Below, one piece after another: positions 8,346 through 16,317 of a stretch of DNA of 64,000 nucleotides. The notes under the pieces are model-generated. The model did no database searches. It was not told where the DNA came from and saw only the letters and a program-made list of their open reading frames with translations. Position 1 is the first letter of the stretch. Each line of letters opens with the position of its first letter. The translations under genes were made by a program, and so were the position numbers. Origin of the DNA: Streptomyces cavernicola (GTDB lineage Bacteria > Actinomycetota > Actinomycetes > Streptomycetales > Streptomycetaceae); NCBI RefSeq assembly GCF_029968035.1, contig NZ_JASCIQ010000038.1, positions 1 through 64,000 of the forward strand, given 5' to 3'.

Positions 8346-9446
8346 ATGTCCGACTTCGTACCCGGCCTTGAAGGAGTCGTCGCGTTCGAGACGGAGATCG
8401 CCGAACCCGACAAGGAAGGAGGCTCGCTCCGCTACCGCGGCGTCGACATCGAGGACCTCGTCGGCCATGTCTCCTTCGGCAACGTGTGGGGCCTCCTGGT
8501 CGACGGCGCCTTCAACCCCGGTCTGCCGCCCGCCGAGCCGTTCCCCATCCCGGTGCACTCCGGCGACATCCGCGTCGACGTGCAGTCCGCGCTCGCCATG
8601 CTCGCCCCGGTCTGGGGCCTGAAACCGCTGCTCGACATCGACGCCGCCCAGGCCCGCGACGACCTCGCCCGCGCCGCCGTGATGGCCCTGTCGTACGTCG
8701 CCCAGTCGGCGCGCGGCCAGGGCAAGGCGATGGTGCCGCAGCGCGAGATCGACAAGGCGTCCAGCGTCGTCGAGCGGTTCATGATCCGCTGGCGCGGCGA
8801 GCCGGACCCCAAGCACGTCAAGGCCGTCGACGCCTACTGGACCTCCGCCGCCGAGCACGGCATGAACGCCTCGACGTTCACCGCCCGCGTCATCGCCTCG
8901 ACCGGCGCCGACGTGGCGGCCGCCCTCTCGGGCGCGGTCGGCGCCATGTCGGGCCCGCTGCACGGCGGCGCCCCGTCCCGCGTCCTCGGCATGATCGAGG
9001 AGATCGAGCGCACCGGCGACGCCAAGGCGTATGTGAAGAACGCCCTCGACAAGGGCGAGCGTCTGATGGGCTTCGGCCACCGCGTCTACCGCGCCGAGGA
9101 CCCGCGCGCCCGCGTCCTGCGCCGTACGGCCAAGGAGCTCGGGGCGCCGCGCTTCGAGGTCGCGGAGGCCCTGGAGAAGGCGGCCCTTGAGGAGCTGCAC
9201 GAGCGCCGCCCCGACCGGGTCCTGGCGACGAACGTGGAGTTCTGGGCGGCGATCATGCTGGACTTCGCCGAGGTCCCGGCGCACATGTTCACGTCGATGT
9301 TCACCTGCGCCCGCACCGCGGGCTGGTCGGCGCACATCCTGGAGCAGAAGCGCACCGGCCGCCTCGTCCGCCCCTCGGCCCGCTATGTCGGCCCGAGCGC
9401 GCGCACGCCGCAGTCGATCGAGGGCTTCGGGGGGACCGCGGCCTGA
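8346..9446 (+). CDS. citA: Citrate synthase (type II-like, short form)
   Basis: The 366-residue enzyme condenses acetyl-CoA and oxaloacetate to enter the TCA cycle. Catalytic regions are visible: GPLHGGAPSRV (His), MGFGHRVYRAEDPRA (His) and VEFWAAIMLDF (the Asp region), with arginines that bind oxaloacetate. The length and the VPGLEGVVAFETEIAE start fit the short Gram-positive/actinobacterial citrate synthases, some of which act as 2-methylcitrate synthases. I recall, without being able to check it, that S. coelicolor citA (SCO2736) is of this type. The ATG follows a GAGGAG ribosome-binding site. Confidence 0.93.
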   Translation: MSDFVPGLEGVVAFETEIAEPDKEGGSLRYRGVDIEDLVGHVSFGNVWGLLVDGAFNPGLPPAEPFPIPVHSGDIRVDVQSALAMLAPVWGLKPLLDIDAAQARDDLARAAVMALSYVAQSARGQGKAMVPQREIDKASSVVERFMIRWRGEPDPKHVKAVDAYWTSAAEHGMNASTFTARVIASTGADVAAALSGAVGAMSGPLHGGAPSRVLGMIEEIERTGDAKAYVKNALDKGERLMGFGHRVYRAEDPRARVLRRTAKELGAPRFEVAEALEKAALEELHERRPDRVLATNVEFWAAIMLDFAEVPAHMFTSMFTCARTAGWSAHILEQKRTGRLVRPSARYVGPSARTPQSIEGFGGTAA

Positions 9447-9464
9447 CAGCCTCGCCGTACGGTC

Positions 9465-9694
9465 CTTGAACGCAGACGATCCGCGGGCCATGGTTCCCGC
9501 CGCGCTGGGCGGCGGGAAGCCGGCCGGACAATACCGGCGGCCCGCGGATCGGGTGACTGCGTTGGATTGGCCGGCTGCGCGCTCAAGCGCACGCGGGTCC
9601 GGCACCGCACTGAGTGCGACAACGGGCCGCTAGCCCGCAGTCACCTCTCCTGTCCGGTTTGCATACATCTGCCGAACCACCTCCTTTCCGAAGT
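9465..9694 (-). ncRNA. Candidate structured RNA convergent with citA
   Basis: A three-way junction can be drawn. P1 pairs 9469-9475 with 9557-9563 (AACGCAG/CTGCGTT). P2 pairs 9478-9489 with 9539-9550 (12 bp, GATCCGCGGGCC, perfect). P3 pairs 9494-9503 with 9509-9518 (10 bp perfect, 5-nt loop). P4 pairs 9519-9523 with 9534-9538. P3, P4 and the P2 3' arm abut with no unpaired base. Smaller hairpins lie at 9579-9590 and about 9606-9618. The minus orientation is inferred from the promoter and short ORF upstream; the same folds could form in a citA 3' UTR on the plus strand. Confidence 0.6.
9630..9668 (-). CDS. 12-residue small ORF with strong Shine-Dalgarno
   Basis: The peptide MYANRTGEVTAG is read from ATG 9668 to a TAG at 9630-9632. 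An AGGAGGT ribosome-binding site lies at 9679-9685, 10 nt from the ATG, which is much better than most real genes here. A near-consensus promoter lies 33 bp upstream of the start codon. The structured element follows. This may be a dual-function RNA or a leader peptide; it is too short to assign a family. Confidence 0.5.
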   Translation of the reverse strand: MYANRTGEVTAG

Positions 9695-9700
9695 GCTTCC

Positions 9701-9729
9701 AGCGTAGGAACCCGCCCCGGCCCTCACAA
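9701..9729 (-). promoter_or_regulatory. Sigma70-type promoter for the small ORF/ncRNA
   Basis: On the minus strand, -35 TTGTGA (9724-9729) and -10 TACGCT (9701-9706) are separated by exactly 17 bp. The expected start site is near 9694, leaving a leader of about 26 nt that contains the AGGAGGT site. Confidence 0.55.
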
Positions 9730-9845
9730 CCCAATTTTTTCCCGGAACTTGGTGTGGGGTGCGTCACGTTCGAGTTGAATGATCCTTGTGCACTGCATGC
9801 GCGGTGCATGCCGCAAGGCTCACTCGTCCTGCAGGGGGTGGCCAG

Positions 9846-11261
9846 GTGAGTGCTTCCCGGCACAGTGGAACGACCGACGCAGCCGACAACGCCGACGGCG
9901 CGGACAACACGGCCGCCGGGCGCGAAGGCCCCGCGTCCGACGACCTGCTCGCGGCGCTCCTCGACGGCATGGACGCGGCACTCTGCGCCCTCGACGCCGA
10001 CGGATCGATCACGCACTGGAACCGCGAGGCCGAGCGCATCCTCGGCTGGACCGCCGACGAGGCCGTCGGCCGCCAGGGCTTCGCCGGCTGGGCCGTGCGC
10101 ACCGCCGACGCCGCCGAGGTCGAGGAGCGGCTGCTCTCCGCGATGTCCGCGCCCGGCCGCCAGGTCCACGAGTTCGCGCTGCTCACCAAGGACGGCCGCC
10201 GGGTGCTCGTGCGCACCCAGTCCGCCGCCGTGCGCGGTCCGGACGGCGAACCGGCGGGCGTGTACTGCGCGTTCAGCGAGGTCCACACCCAGATCGACCT
10301 GGAACGCTCCATCGCCCTCAGCGAGGCCCTCTTCGAGGACGCCTCCTGGGGCGTCGTCCTGATCGACGCCGACCTGCGCCCCGCCGTCGTCAACGCGTAC
10401 GCGGCCCGCCTTCTCGGCACCAACCGCACCGCGCTCCTCGGCCGCCCCCTCGGCGAGCTCCTCAGCCAGGGCGTCGAGGAGCTGCAGAGCGCCCTCACCC
10501 ACGTACTCGCCGAGGGCGCGCCGCCCGCGCCTGCCGAACTGTGGGTGTCGGTGCGCGGCGCGGACAGCACCGAGGGCGAGCGGCGGCGCTGCTGGCGCAG
10601 CGGCTTCCTGCGCCTCGCCTCACCGCTCGCCGAGGAGCCCGTGCCGCTGGGCGTGGGCTGGCTCTTCCAGGACGTCACCGAGGCCAAGCTCGCCGAGCAG
10701 GAGGCCGCGCAGCTGCGGTTCCGCGGCAACCAGCTGCAGCGCGCGGCGCGGGCCGCGGGCGAGTGCGAGGACCCGATGGAGGCGGCCGGCGTCCACCTGG
10801 ACTTCGCCCTCGCCGGATTCGCCGACCACGCGCTGCTCGACGTCGTCGACCTGAGCGACGGCGTTCCTCAGCTGGACCCGCCGCGCCTGGTCAGGGCCGC
10901 CGCCACCCCGGCCGAGGCGCCGGGCCCGGTGGCGCCGGGCGACCGGTCCTGGCTCCCGCTGCGGTACGCGGAGGGCCATCCGGCGCTGCAGTGCGTGGCC
11001 CGTACGGGATCGGTGCGCGCGAGCGCGAGCAGCGGCGCGGCGGCCGGGGAGTGGGCGCGGGCACGGCAGTGGCCGGAGGACTCGGTGCACGCCCTGTGCG
11101 CGGTGCTGCGCAGCCGGGGCGTGACGCTCGGCGTGGTCACGTTCCTGCGCTCGGCCGGCCGCACCCCGTTCGAGCGCTCCGACGCCGCGTACGCGGAGAG
11201 CGTCGCGGCCCGGGTCGCCTGCGCCCTCGACCTGGCGCAGACGGTGGGGCGAGAAAATTGA
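9846..11261 (+). CDS. PAS-PAS-GAF sensory protein without output domain
   Basis: The GTG at 9846 gives 471 residues. A low-complexity N-terminus is followed by a PAS domain (about 40-145, DGSITHWNREAERILGWTADE), a second PAS-like domain (about 155-290, ending in a DVTEAKLAEQEA linker) and a GAF-like C-terminal region. No kinase, GGDEF or PP2C domain follows, which is unusual because such modules normally precede SpoIIE phosphatases in streptomycetes. It may act by protein-protein interaction. A bidirectional terminator overlaps the stop codon. Confidence 0.8.
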   Translation: MSASRHSGTTDAADNADGADNTAAGREGPASDDLLAALLDGMDAALCALDADGSITHWNREAERILGWTADEAVGRQGFAGWAVRTADAAEVEERLLSAMSAPGRQVHEFALLTKDGRRVLVRTQSAAVRGPDGEPAGVYCAFSEVHTQIDLERSIALSEALFEDASWGVVLIDADLRPAVVNAYAARLLGTNRTALLGRPLGELLSQGVEELQSALTHVLAEGAPPAPAELWVSVRGADSTEGERRRCWRSGFLRLASPLAEEPVPLGVGWLFQDVTEAKLAEQEAAQLRFRGNQLQRAARAAGECEDPMEAAGVHLDFALAGFADHALLDVVDLSDGVPQLDPPRLVRAAATPAEAPGPVAPGDRSWLPLRYAEGHPALQCVARTGSVRASASSGAAAGEWARARQWPEDSVHALCAVLRSRGVTLGVVTFLRSAGRTPFERSDAAYAESVAARVACALDLAQTVGREN

Positions 11262-11285
11262 TGTCTCACAGTGACATCAAAAATC
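11258..11285. terminator. Bidirectional terminator between convergent genes
   Basis: The perfect 8-bp stem TTGATGTC / GACATCAA (11258-11265, 11273-11280) has a 7-nt loop and A/T flanks on both sides. It sits between the PAS protein and the SIS gene. A close relative lies at 57391-57424. Confidence 0.75.
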
Positions 11286-11355
11286 CGAGGGCCTCCCGGG
11301 GTGCACCGCCCCCGGTCCTGCCGGTCCCACCCGTCCCCCGGTCTCCCGGTGCGCC

Positions 11356-12129
11356 TCAGCGTCGGTAGAAGATCCGGTCCCCGTACTCCTCGAAGACCCG
11401 GCCGTTCCACTCGTGCCCGCCGTCCACGTTGCCCGAGCGCAGCATCGGCGGGTCGAAGCCGCGGGCCGCGAGCTCGCCCGCCGCGGCCGCCATCGTGGCC
11501 TGCAGCAGTGCGTTCGTGACCACGCTCGACGCCGGCCCGAACGGCGCGGCCACACCCGGCGCGGTCAACTCCGCGTCCCCGACCGCGATCTTGCTGTCGA
11601 GCACCACGTCGCAGTGGTCCTTCAGGAAGCTCCCCGACACATGCCGCGAGCGGGTCTCGGACGCGTACACCACCGAGGTCACGCCGATCACCTTCAGACC
11701 GAGCGCGCGGGCGTTCATCGCCATCTCGACCGGCAGCGCGTTCCGCCCCGACAGCGAGATGATCACCAGTACGTCGCCGGGCCGGGCCGGGCTGGTGTCG
11801 AGCACGGCCGCCGCGAGACCGTCGACCCGCTCAAGGGCCGAGCCGAGCGTGGCGGGCATGACGTCCACGCCGACGACGCCGGGCACCGCGAGCAGGTTCA
11901 TCAGGGCCAGACCGCCCGCGCGGTACACCACGTCCTGCGCGGCGAGCGAGGAGTGCCCCGCGCCGAAGGCGAACAGCCGGCCGCCCGACTCGACGGTGTC
12001 CGCGATCGCGGTGGCCGCGGCGGCGATCGCCGCGCCCTCCTCGTCCCGCGCCCGCTCCAGGAGCCCGATCGCCGCGTCGAAGTACTCTCCGGCCAGCTTG
12101 TTCTCGCCGCCGTCGCTCGTGGGGCTCAT
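11356..12129 (-). CDS. SIS-domain sugar-phosphate-binding protein
   Basis: The 257-residue protein starts at ATG 12129. It has one sugar isomerase fold: GRLFAFGAGHSSLAAQD near the start of the domain and VLVIISLSGRNALPVEMAMNARALGLKVIGVTS in the second half. This resembles the YfeU/UPF0309 group related to MurNAc-6-P etherase and phosphosugar isomerases. The substrate is unknown. It is divergent from the DtxR-type repressor gene. Confidence 0.85.
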   Translation of the reverse strand: MSPTSDGGENKLAGEYFDAAIGLLERARDEEGAAIAAAATAIADTVESGGRLFAFGAGHSSLAAQDVVYRAGGLALMNLLAVPGVVGVDVMPATLGSALERVDGLAAAVLDTSPARPGDVLVIISLSGRNALPVEMAMNARALGLKVIGVTSVVYASETRSRHVSGSFLKDHCDVVLDSKIAVGDAELTAPGVAAPFGPASSVVTNALLQATMAAAAGELAARGFDPPMLRSGNVDGGHEWNGRVFEEYGDRIFYRR

Positions 12130-12356
12130 CGCCGAGGGCCTCTCCCGGGAAGGTGCCTGACAAGGGCGGCATGGATGCCTGCCGCGGATCACGTTGCGGT
12201 CTGGACCAGTGCCCTGTCAATACGGCCCCCGGCCCCGTATCCCCCGGCACGGCACGGTTGTCGGCGCTATGCGTCAGAATTGATGCAGGGCCAGCGCAGG
12301 ACGCTGCGGAGCGCACGTCCGCAGCTCTCTTTTCTGTCACAGCATGAGGGGCACGT

Positions 12357-13049
12357 ATGTCCGGACTGATCGATACGACGGAGATGTATCTCCGCACCAT
12401 CCTCGAGCTCGAGGAGGAAGGTGTGGTCCCCATGCGCGCCCGGATCGCCGAGCGGCTCGACCAGAGCGGCCCGACGGTCAGCCAGACGGTGGCGCGCATG
12501 GAGCGCGACGGACTGGTGTCCGTCGCCAGCGACCGGCACCTGGAGCTCACCGACGAGGGCCGTCGCCTGGCCACCCGCGTGATGCGCAAGCACCGGCTCG
12601 CCGAGTGCCTGCTCGTCGACGTGATCGGCCTGGAGTGGGAGCAGGTGCACGCCGAGGCCTGCCGCTGGGAGCACGTGATGAGCGAGGCCGTGGAGCGCCG
12701 CGTCCTCGAACTGCTCAGGCACCCCACCGAGTCGCCGTACGGCAACCCGATCCCGGGTCTTGAGGAGCTGGGCGAGAAGGCCGAGGCCGATCCCTTCCTC
12801 GACGAGGGCATGGTCAGCCTGGCCGACCTGGAGGCGGGGGGCGACGGCAAGACGGTCGTCGTGCGCCGCATCGGGGAGCCGATCCAGACGGACGCGCAGT
12901 TGATGTACACGCTGCGGCGGGCCGGTGTGCAGCCGGGCGCCGTGGTGAGCGTGACGCAGTCGCCGGGCGGAGTCCTGGTCGGCAGCAGCGGCGAGGCCGC
13001 CGAGCTGGAGGCGGACATCGCCTCGCACGTGTTCGTGGCCAAGCGCTAG
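12357..13049 (+). CDS. DtxR/IdeR-family iron-dependent repressor
   Basis: The 230-residue protein has a winged helix (1-73, with the recognition region QSGPTVSQTVARMERDGL). A dimerisation/metal-binding domain follows, with candidate ligands Met10, His79, Cys102, Glu105 and His106 in TEMYLRTI, RKHRLAE and EACRWEHVM. The C-terminal part is an SH3-like domain. The presence of Cys102 favours the iron-responsive IdeR/DmdR class over MntR. No consensus iron box was recognised in its own upstream region. Confidence 0.9.
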   Translation: MSGLIDTTEMYLRTILELEEEGVVPMRARIAERLDQSGPTVSQTVARMERDGLVSVASDRHLELTDEGRRLATRVMRKHRLAECLLVDVIGLEWEQVHAEACRWEHVMSEAVERRVLELLRHPTESPYGNPIPGLEELGEKAEADPFLDEGMVSLADLEAGGDGKTVVVRRIGEPIQTDAQLMYTLRRAGVQPGAVVSVTQSPGGVLVGSSGEAAELEADIASHVFVAKR

Positions 13050-13293
13050 TCGGTCGCGCTTTCTCATCCCTGCCCGTCGGGTTCCGCCCGGCGGGCAGAG
13101 CTGTGTCAACTGCCGTACGGACGGCGGGGCTTGGGGCTACGATTCCGAGATTCACGTGCGGAATCGGAGCGGCCGGGCGTTTTGCGTGCAAGCCTGTCCC
13201 GTGAGGCTTTTGGTTCGGCGCCGCGACGGGCGTACGAGCGGGGCTCCACCGGTTCGGGGAGGGGCAGGGCGATGGGCCGTACGGAACGGGTGA

Positions 13294-13319
13294 GCCCCGG
13301 CGCCGTGAAGCGCCGGGGC
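13294..13319. terminator. GC-rich hairpin downstream of the DtxR gene
   Basis: The perfect 10-bp stem GCCCCGGCGC / GCGCCGGGGC has a 6-nt loop and is followed by a C/T-rich stretch. It lies about 245 bp beyond the stop codon, so it could end the dtxR transcript or belong to the leader of the next gene. The rest of 13050-13486 shows nothing gene-like. Confidence 0.45.
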
Positions 13320-13486
13320 CCTTCCTCCCCTGTGCTGACCTGGAGCCCCGAGCTCTCAAGGTCAATCCCGTCGGACCGTTTTCCCCGAGCGGCCCGCCTC
13401 CCGCTGAAGATCTCCCCTCGGCTGCACGCGTCAATCCTTGAGTGCGGTCACTCGAACGAGGGGTGTTGCTGTCAGGACCCCTATTC

Positions 13487-13502
13487 TCGAATGGGGGTTC
13501 GA
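13487..13502. promoter_or_regulatory. LexA (SOS) box-like palindrome
   Basis: TCGAATGGGGGTTCGA matches the actinobacterial SOS box TCGAAC-N4-GTTCGA at 11 of 12 conserved positions. It is 80 bp upstream of the hydrolase start and overlaps a second, 22-bp imperfect palindrome (13477-13498). GATAAC at 13501-13506 could be a -10 element. Confidence 0.5.
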
Positions 13503-13582
13503 TAACGTGGCTCGTACGGCGTGAAAGCGGCGTACGGGGCGACTCAAGGGAACTCGGGCCCGTCAAAGGGGGTGCCAGGAAG

Positions 13583-14434
13583 ATGCGGCGCATCGACGTG
13601 ATCGGGGCGGGAGGCACAGGCCTCGCCGCCTGGGAGTTCGGAGAGCCTCCCAAGACCCAGGAGGCCGAGGGGCCGGGCGTGCTGTTGCTGCACGGCCTGA
13701 TGGGCCGAGCCACGCACTGGGCGGGCACCGCAGCCTGGCTCGCCGAGCGCCACCGCACGGTCGCCCTCGACCAGCGCGGCCACGGCGACAGCGACAAGCC
13801 CGCCGGGCCGTACACGCGGGAGGCCTACGTCGAGGACGCCGAGGCCGCCCTCGTCCAGCTGGGCCTGGCCCCCGCGGTCCTCGTCGGGCACTCCATGGGC
13901 GCCCTCACCGCCTGGCAGTTGGCGGCGCGCAGGCCCGACCTGGTGCGCGGGCTGATCATCTGCGACATGCGGGCCTCCGCGCTCGGCGCGGCCTCGCAGC
14001 GCGAGTGGACCGACTGGTTCAGGACCTGGCCCGTGCCGTTCGCGACGCTCGACGACGTCCGCCGCTGGTTCGGCGAGGACGACCCCTGGGTGGAGCGCCC
14101 GGACCCGGCCCGCGGGGCGTTCTACGCCGAGGTGATGGCCCGCTCCGAGGACGGCTGGCGGCCCGTCTTCGACCCGGCCCAGATGCTCACCTCCCGGGCG
14201 ACCTGGGTGACCGATGCGCACTGGGAGGAGCTCGCACAGGTCCAGTGCCCGGCGCTCGTGGTTCGGGGGCTGGACGGGGAGTTGGGGCGTGCCGAGGCTC
14301 AGGAGATGGTGCGGGTTCTGCCCCACGGGGCGTATGCGGAGGTCCCTGACGCCGGTCACCTCGTCCACTACGGCCACCCCACGGCCTGGCGCACGGCGAT
14401 CGAACCGTTCCTCCACGGAGCCCTCATCGGCTGA
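13583..14434 (+). CDS. Alpha/beta hydrolase fold protein
   Basis: The 283-residue hydrolase starts at ATG 13583 behind AGGAAG. Motifs are LLHGLMGRATHW (oxyanion region), VGHSMGALTAW with the nucleophilic Ser, and DAGHLVHYGHP with the catalytic His. It resembles haloperoxidase-like or epoxide-hydrolase-like members. The substrate is unknown. The upstream LexA-like box suggests DNA-damage control, which would be unusual for this family. A repeat element separates it from the convergent ABC transporter genes. Confidence 0.87.
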   Translation: MRRIDVIGAGGTGLAAWEFGEPPKTQEAEGPGVLLLHGLMGRATHWAGTAAWLAERHRTVALDQRGHGDSDKPAGPYTREAYVEDAEAALVQLGLAPAVLVGHSMGALTAWQLAARRPDLVRGLIICDMRASALGAASQREWTDWFRTWPVPFATLDDVRRWFGEDDPWVERPDPARGAFYAEVMARSEDGWRPVFDPAQMLTSRATWVTDAHWEELAQVQCPALVVRGLDGELGRAEAQEMVRVLPHGAYAEVPDAGHLVHYGHPTAWRTAIEPFLHGALIG

Positions 14435-14440
14435 CTGCCT

Positions 14441-14636
14441 TTTCTCTTCCCCTCCCCGCCCCTTCCCGAAAGCCTGCGGCGCTTGTTGTTCGGCTGCCGC
14501 GCCGTCGTGGTCGCTCGCGCAGTTCCCCGCGCCCCTGAAAAACCAGCCCCTCCGGCGTTTGCGGAGCGGGGGTCCGGGGGCGGAGCCCCCGAAGCTGCTG
14601 CAAGCTTTCGGGAAGGGGCGGGGAGGGGAGAAAGCA
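14441..14636. repeat. GC-rich intergenic element, copy 2 (complete, with terminal inverted repeats)
   Basis: This is one of the two copies with both ends. The left end CCCCGCCCCTTCCCGAAAGC (to about 14472) is the inverse of the right end GCTTTCGGGAAGGGGCGGGG (from about 14604), extending to about 25 bp. Inside are a GTCGTGG...CGCGCAGTTCCCCG module, a CCAGCCCCTCCGGCGTTTG block and a GGGGGCGGAGCCCCC hairpin. It lies between convergent genes, where the long stem could also terminate transcription. Confidence 0.85.
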
Positions 14637-14655
14637 GCGGCGCGGCGGAGCGCCG

Positions 14656-16317
14656 TCACCCCCGGCTGACCGCCGACAGGATCTCCGGCAACCGATCCGC
14701 AACCCGCGGCGCGGCCAACCGCAGGCCCGCGAGGACCAGCCCGTACCCGTACAGCGCCCCCACCCCCAGCACCAACTCCCCCCACCCACCCACCACATGG
14801 AGCCAGATCGACAGGGCGATCACCGGCGTGCACAGCAGGGCCGCGCCCACCATCCCGCCGAAGACGGAGATCCAGGCGAGCCCCGCCTGCCCGGGAGCGA
14901 CGTTCTTGTACCCCTCCTGCGGGATCGAGTACGGGAACCGCGCCGAGGCCCACGCCCCCGTGGCCAGCATCGCCCCGAGCAGCGCGAGGGACAGCCCGAG
15001 GACCTCGGCGAGCCGGCCCCAGTCGCCGAGCACCCCCACCGTCACGACCACCACGAACGCCGCGTACGGCACGGTCACCAGGCTCAACGCCAGGGCGCGG
15101 GCGCGCAGTTCGGCGTACGCGTCCGGTGCGGAGGAGATCGTCATCGCGACCATCCAGAACGCCGACGTGTCCTGGCCGAACTGGTTGTACATCAGGATGC
15201 CGAGCATGCCGGAGGCGAAGCAGGCGATGTAGACCGAGCCGGTGCCCTGCAGGGCGTTGAACAGCGGCACGATCAGGCCGATGGCGAGCGACGTCACCCA
15301 GGCGGCTTTCGTCTTCGGGTCCCGCCAGATGTACCGCAGGCTGCGCTCCATCACCGCGCCCGTGCGCCCCGGGGGCAGCAGCCGGGACAAGCCGTGCGCG
15401 CCACCCCGGCCCCCGCCCCGCCACCGACCCCGACCCCGGTCCCGGGACGGCTCGGCGGCCTGCAGCGTGGACCCGTCCGGCGCCGTCATCAGCCGCGTCA
15501 GGCTGCGCCCCCAGAACGCCACGAGCACGGCCAACACCACGCCGCACAGCGCGAGTTGGGCGAGGCCCGTCCCGTACGCGCCGCGGCTCATCGAGTCGAC
15601 CGCGCCGATCGACGCCGACGGCGGGAGCCAGCGCAGCACCTCCGCCGCCGGATCCAGCTTCGCGAGGCCGCCCGGCGCGCTCAGCCGCTGCGCGCCGAAG
15701 TTCACCACCTGCGCGCCGACCGCGATCAACAGGCCGCTCAGCACCGCCAGATCACGGCCCTTGCGGCTGCTGAGGAGCCGGATGTTCGCCGAGGCGACCG
15801 CCCGCGCGAGCGCCACGCAGAGCAGCAGCGCGAGCGGTACGGCGACGACCCCCGTGAGCAGCCCCGCCGCGCCCCGCCCCACCGCGACCGCCGAACCGAC
15901 CGCGAAGCAGAGCGTGAACAGCGGCCCGATGCCCACCAGCGACGTCACGAGAAGCGCCCGCACCAGCGGCCGCGGCCGCAGCGGCAGCATCACCAGGCGA
16001 GTGGCGTCCAGGGTCTCGTCGCCGCTCGCGAAGAACAGCGGCATCACCGCCCAGCCGACGGCCAGGACGGCCGTCGCGAGCACCGTGACCGTCGCGGCGT
16101 GCGTGCTGTCGCGCAGCGCGAGCAGCCCGAGCAGGAGCAGTGCGGCGCCGGCCAGGGCGAAGAGGACGGAGGCGAGATACGCGGCCCTGCGCCCCGCCGA
16201 CTGCCGCAGCCCGTTGCGCAGCAGCGCCAGCTTCAGCCGTACGAAGGTCGACACCAAGGGCGAGCTGGGCCCGGGGGCGTCCGCAGCCGTGGTCGTGCCG
16301 TCCGTAGCCGTCGTCAT
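14656..16317 (-). CDS. ABC transporter permease
   Basis: The 553-residue integral membrane protein starts at ATG 16317, overlapping the ATPase stop (ATGA). An N-terminal cytoplasmic segment is followed by many hydrophobic segments (roughly 10-12). A hydrophilic loop rich in Arg/Gly lies around residues 290-320. With the preceding ATPase it forms a two-gene exporter of the ABC-2 class. The substrate cannot be inferred. Confidence 0.87.
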   Translation of the reverse strand: MTTATDGTTTAADAPGPSSPLVSTFVRLKLALLRNGLRQSAGRRAAYLASVLFALAGAALLLLGLLALRDSTHAATVTVLATAVLAVGWAVMPLFFASGDETLDATRLVMLPLRPRPLVRALLVTSLVGIGPLFTLCFAVGSAVAVGRGAAGLLTGVVAVPLALLLCVALARAVASANIRLLSSRKGRDLAVLSGLLIAVGAQVVNFGAQRLSAPGGLAKLDPAAEVLRWLPPSASIGAVDSMSRGAYGTGLAQLALCGVVLAVLVAFWGRSLTRLMTAPDGSTLQAAEPSRDRGRGRWRGGGRGGAHGLSRLLPPGRTGAVMERSLRYIWRDPKTKAAWVTSLAIGLIVPLFNALQGTGSVYIACFASGMLGILMYNQFGQDTSAFWMVAMTISSAPDAYAELRARALALSLVTVPYAAFVVVVTVGVLGDWGRLAEVLGLSLALLGAMLATGAWASARFPYSIPQEGYKNVAPGQAGLAWISVFGGMVGAALLCTPVIALSIWLHVVGGWGELVLGVGALYGYGLVLAGLRLAAPRVADRLPEILSAVSRG

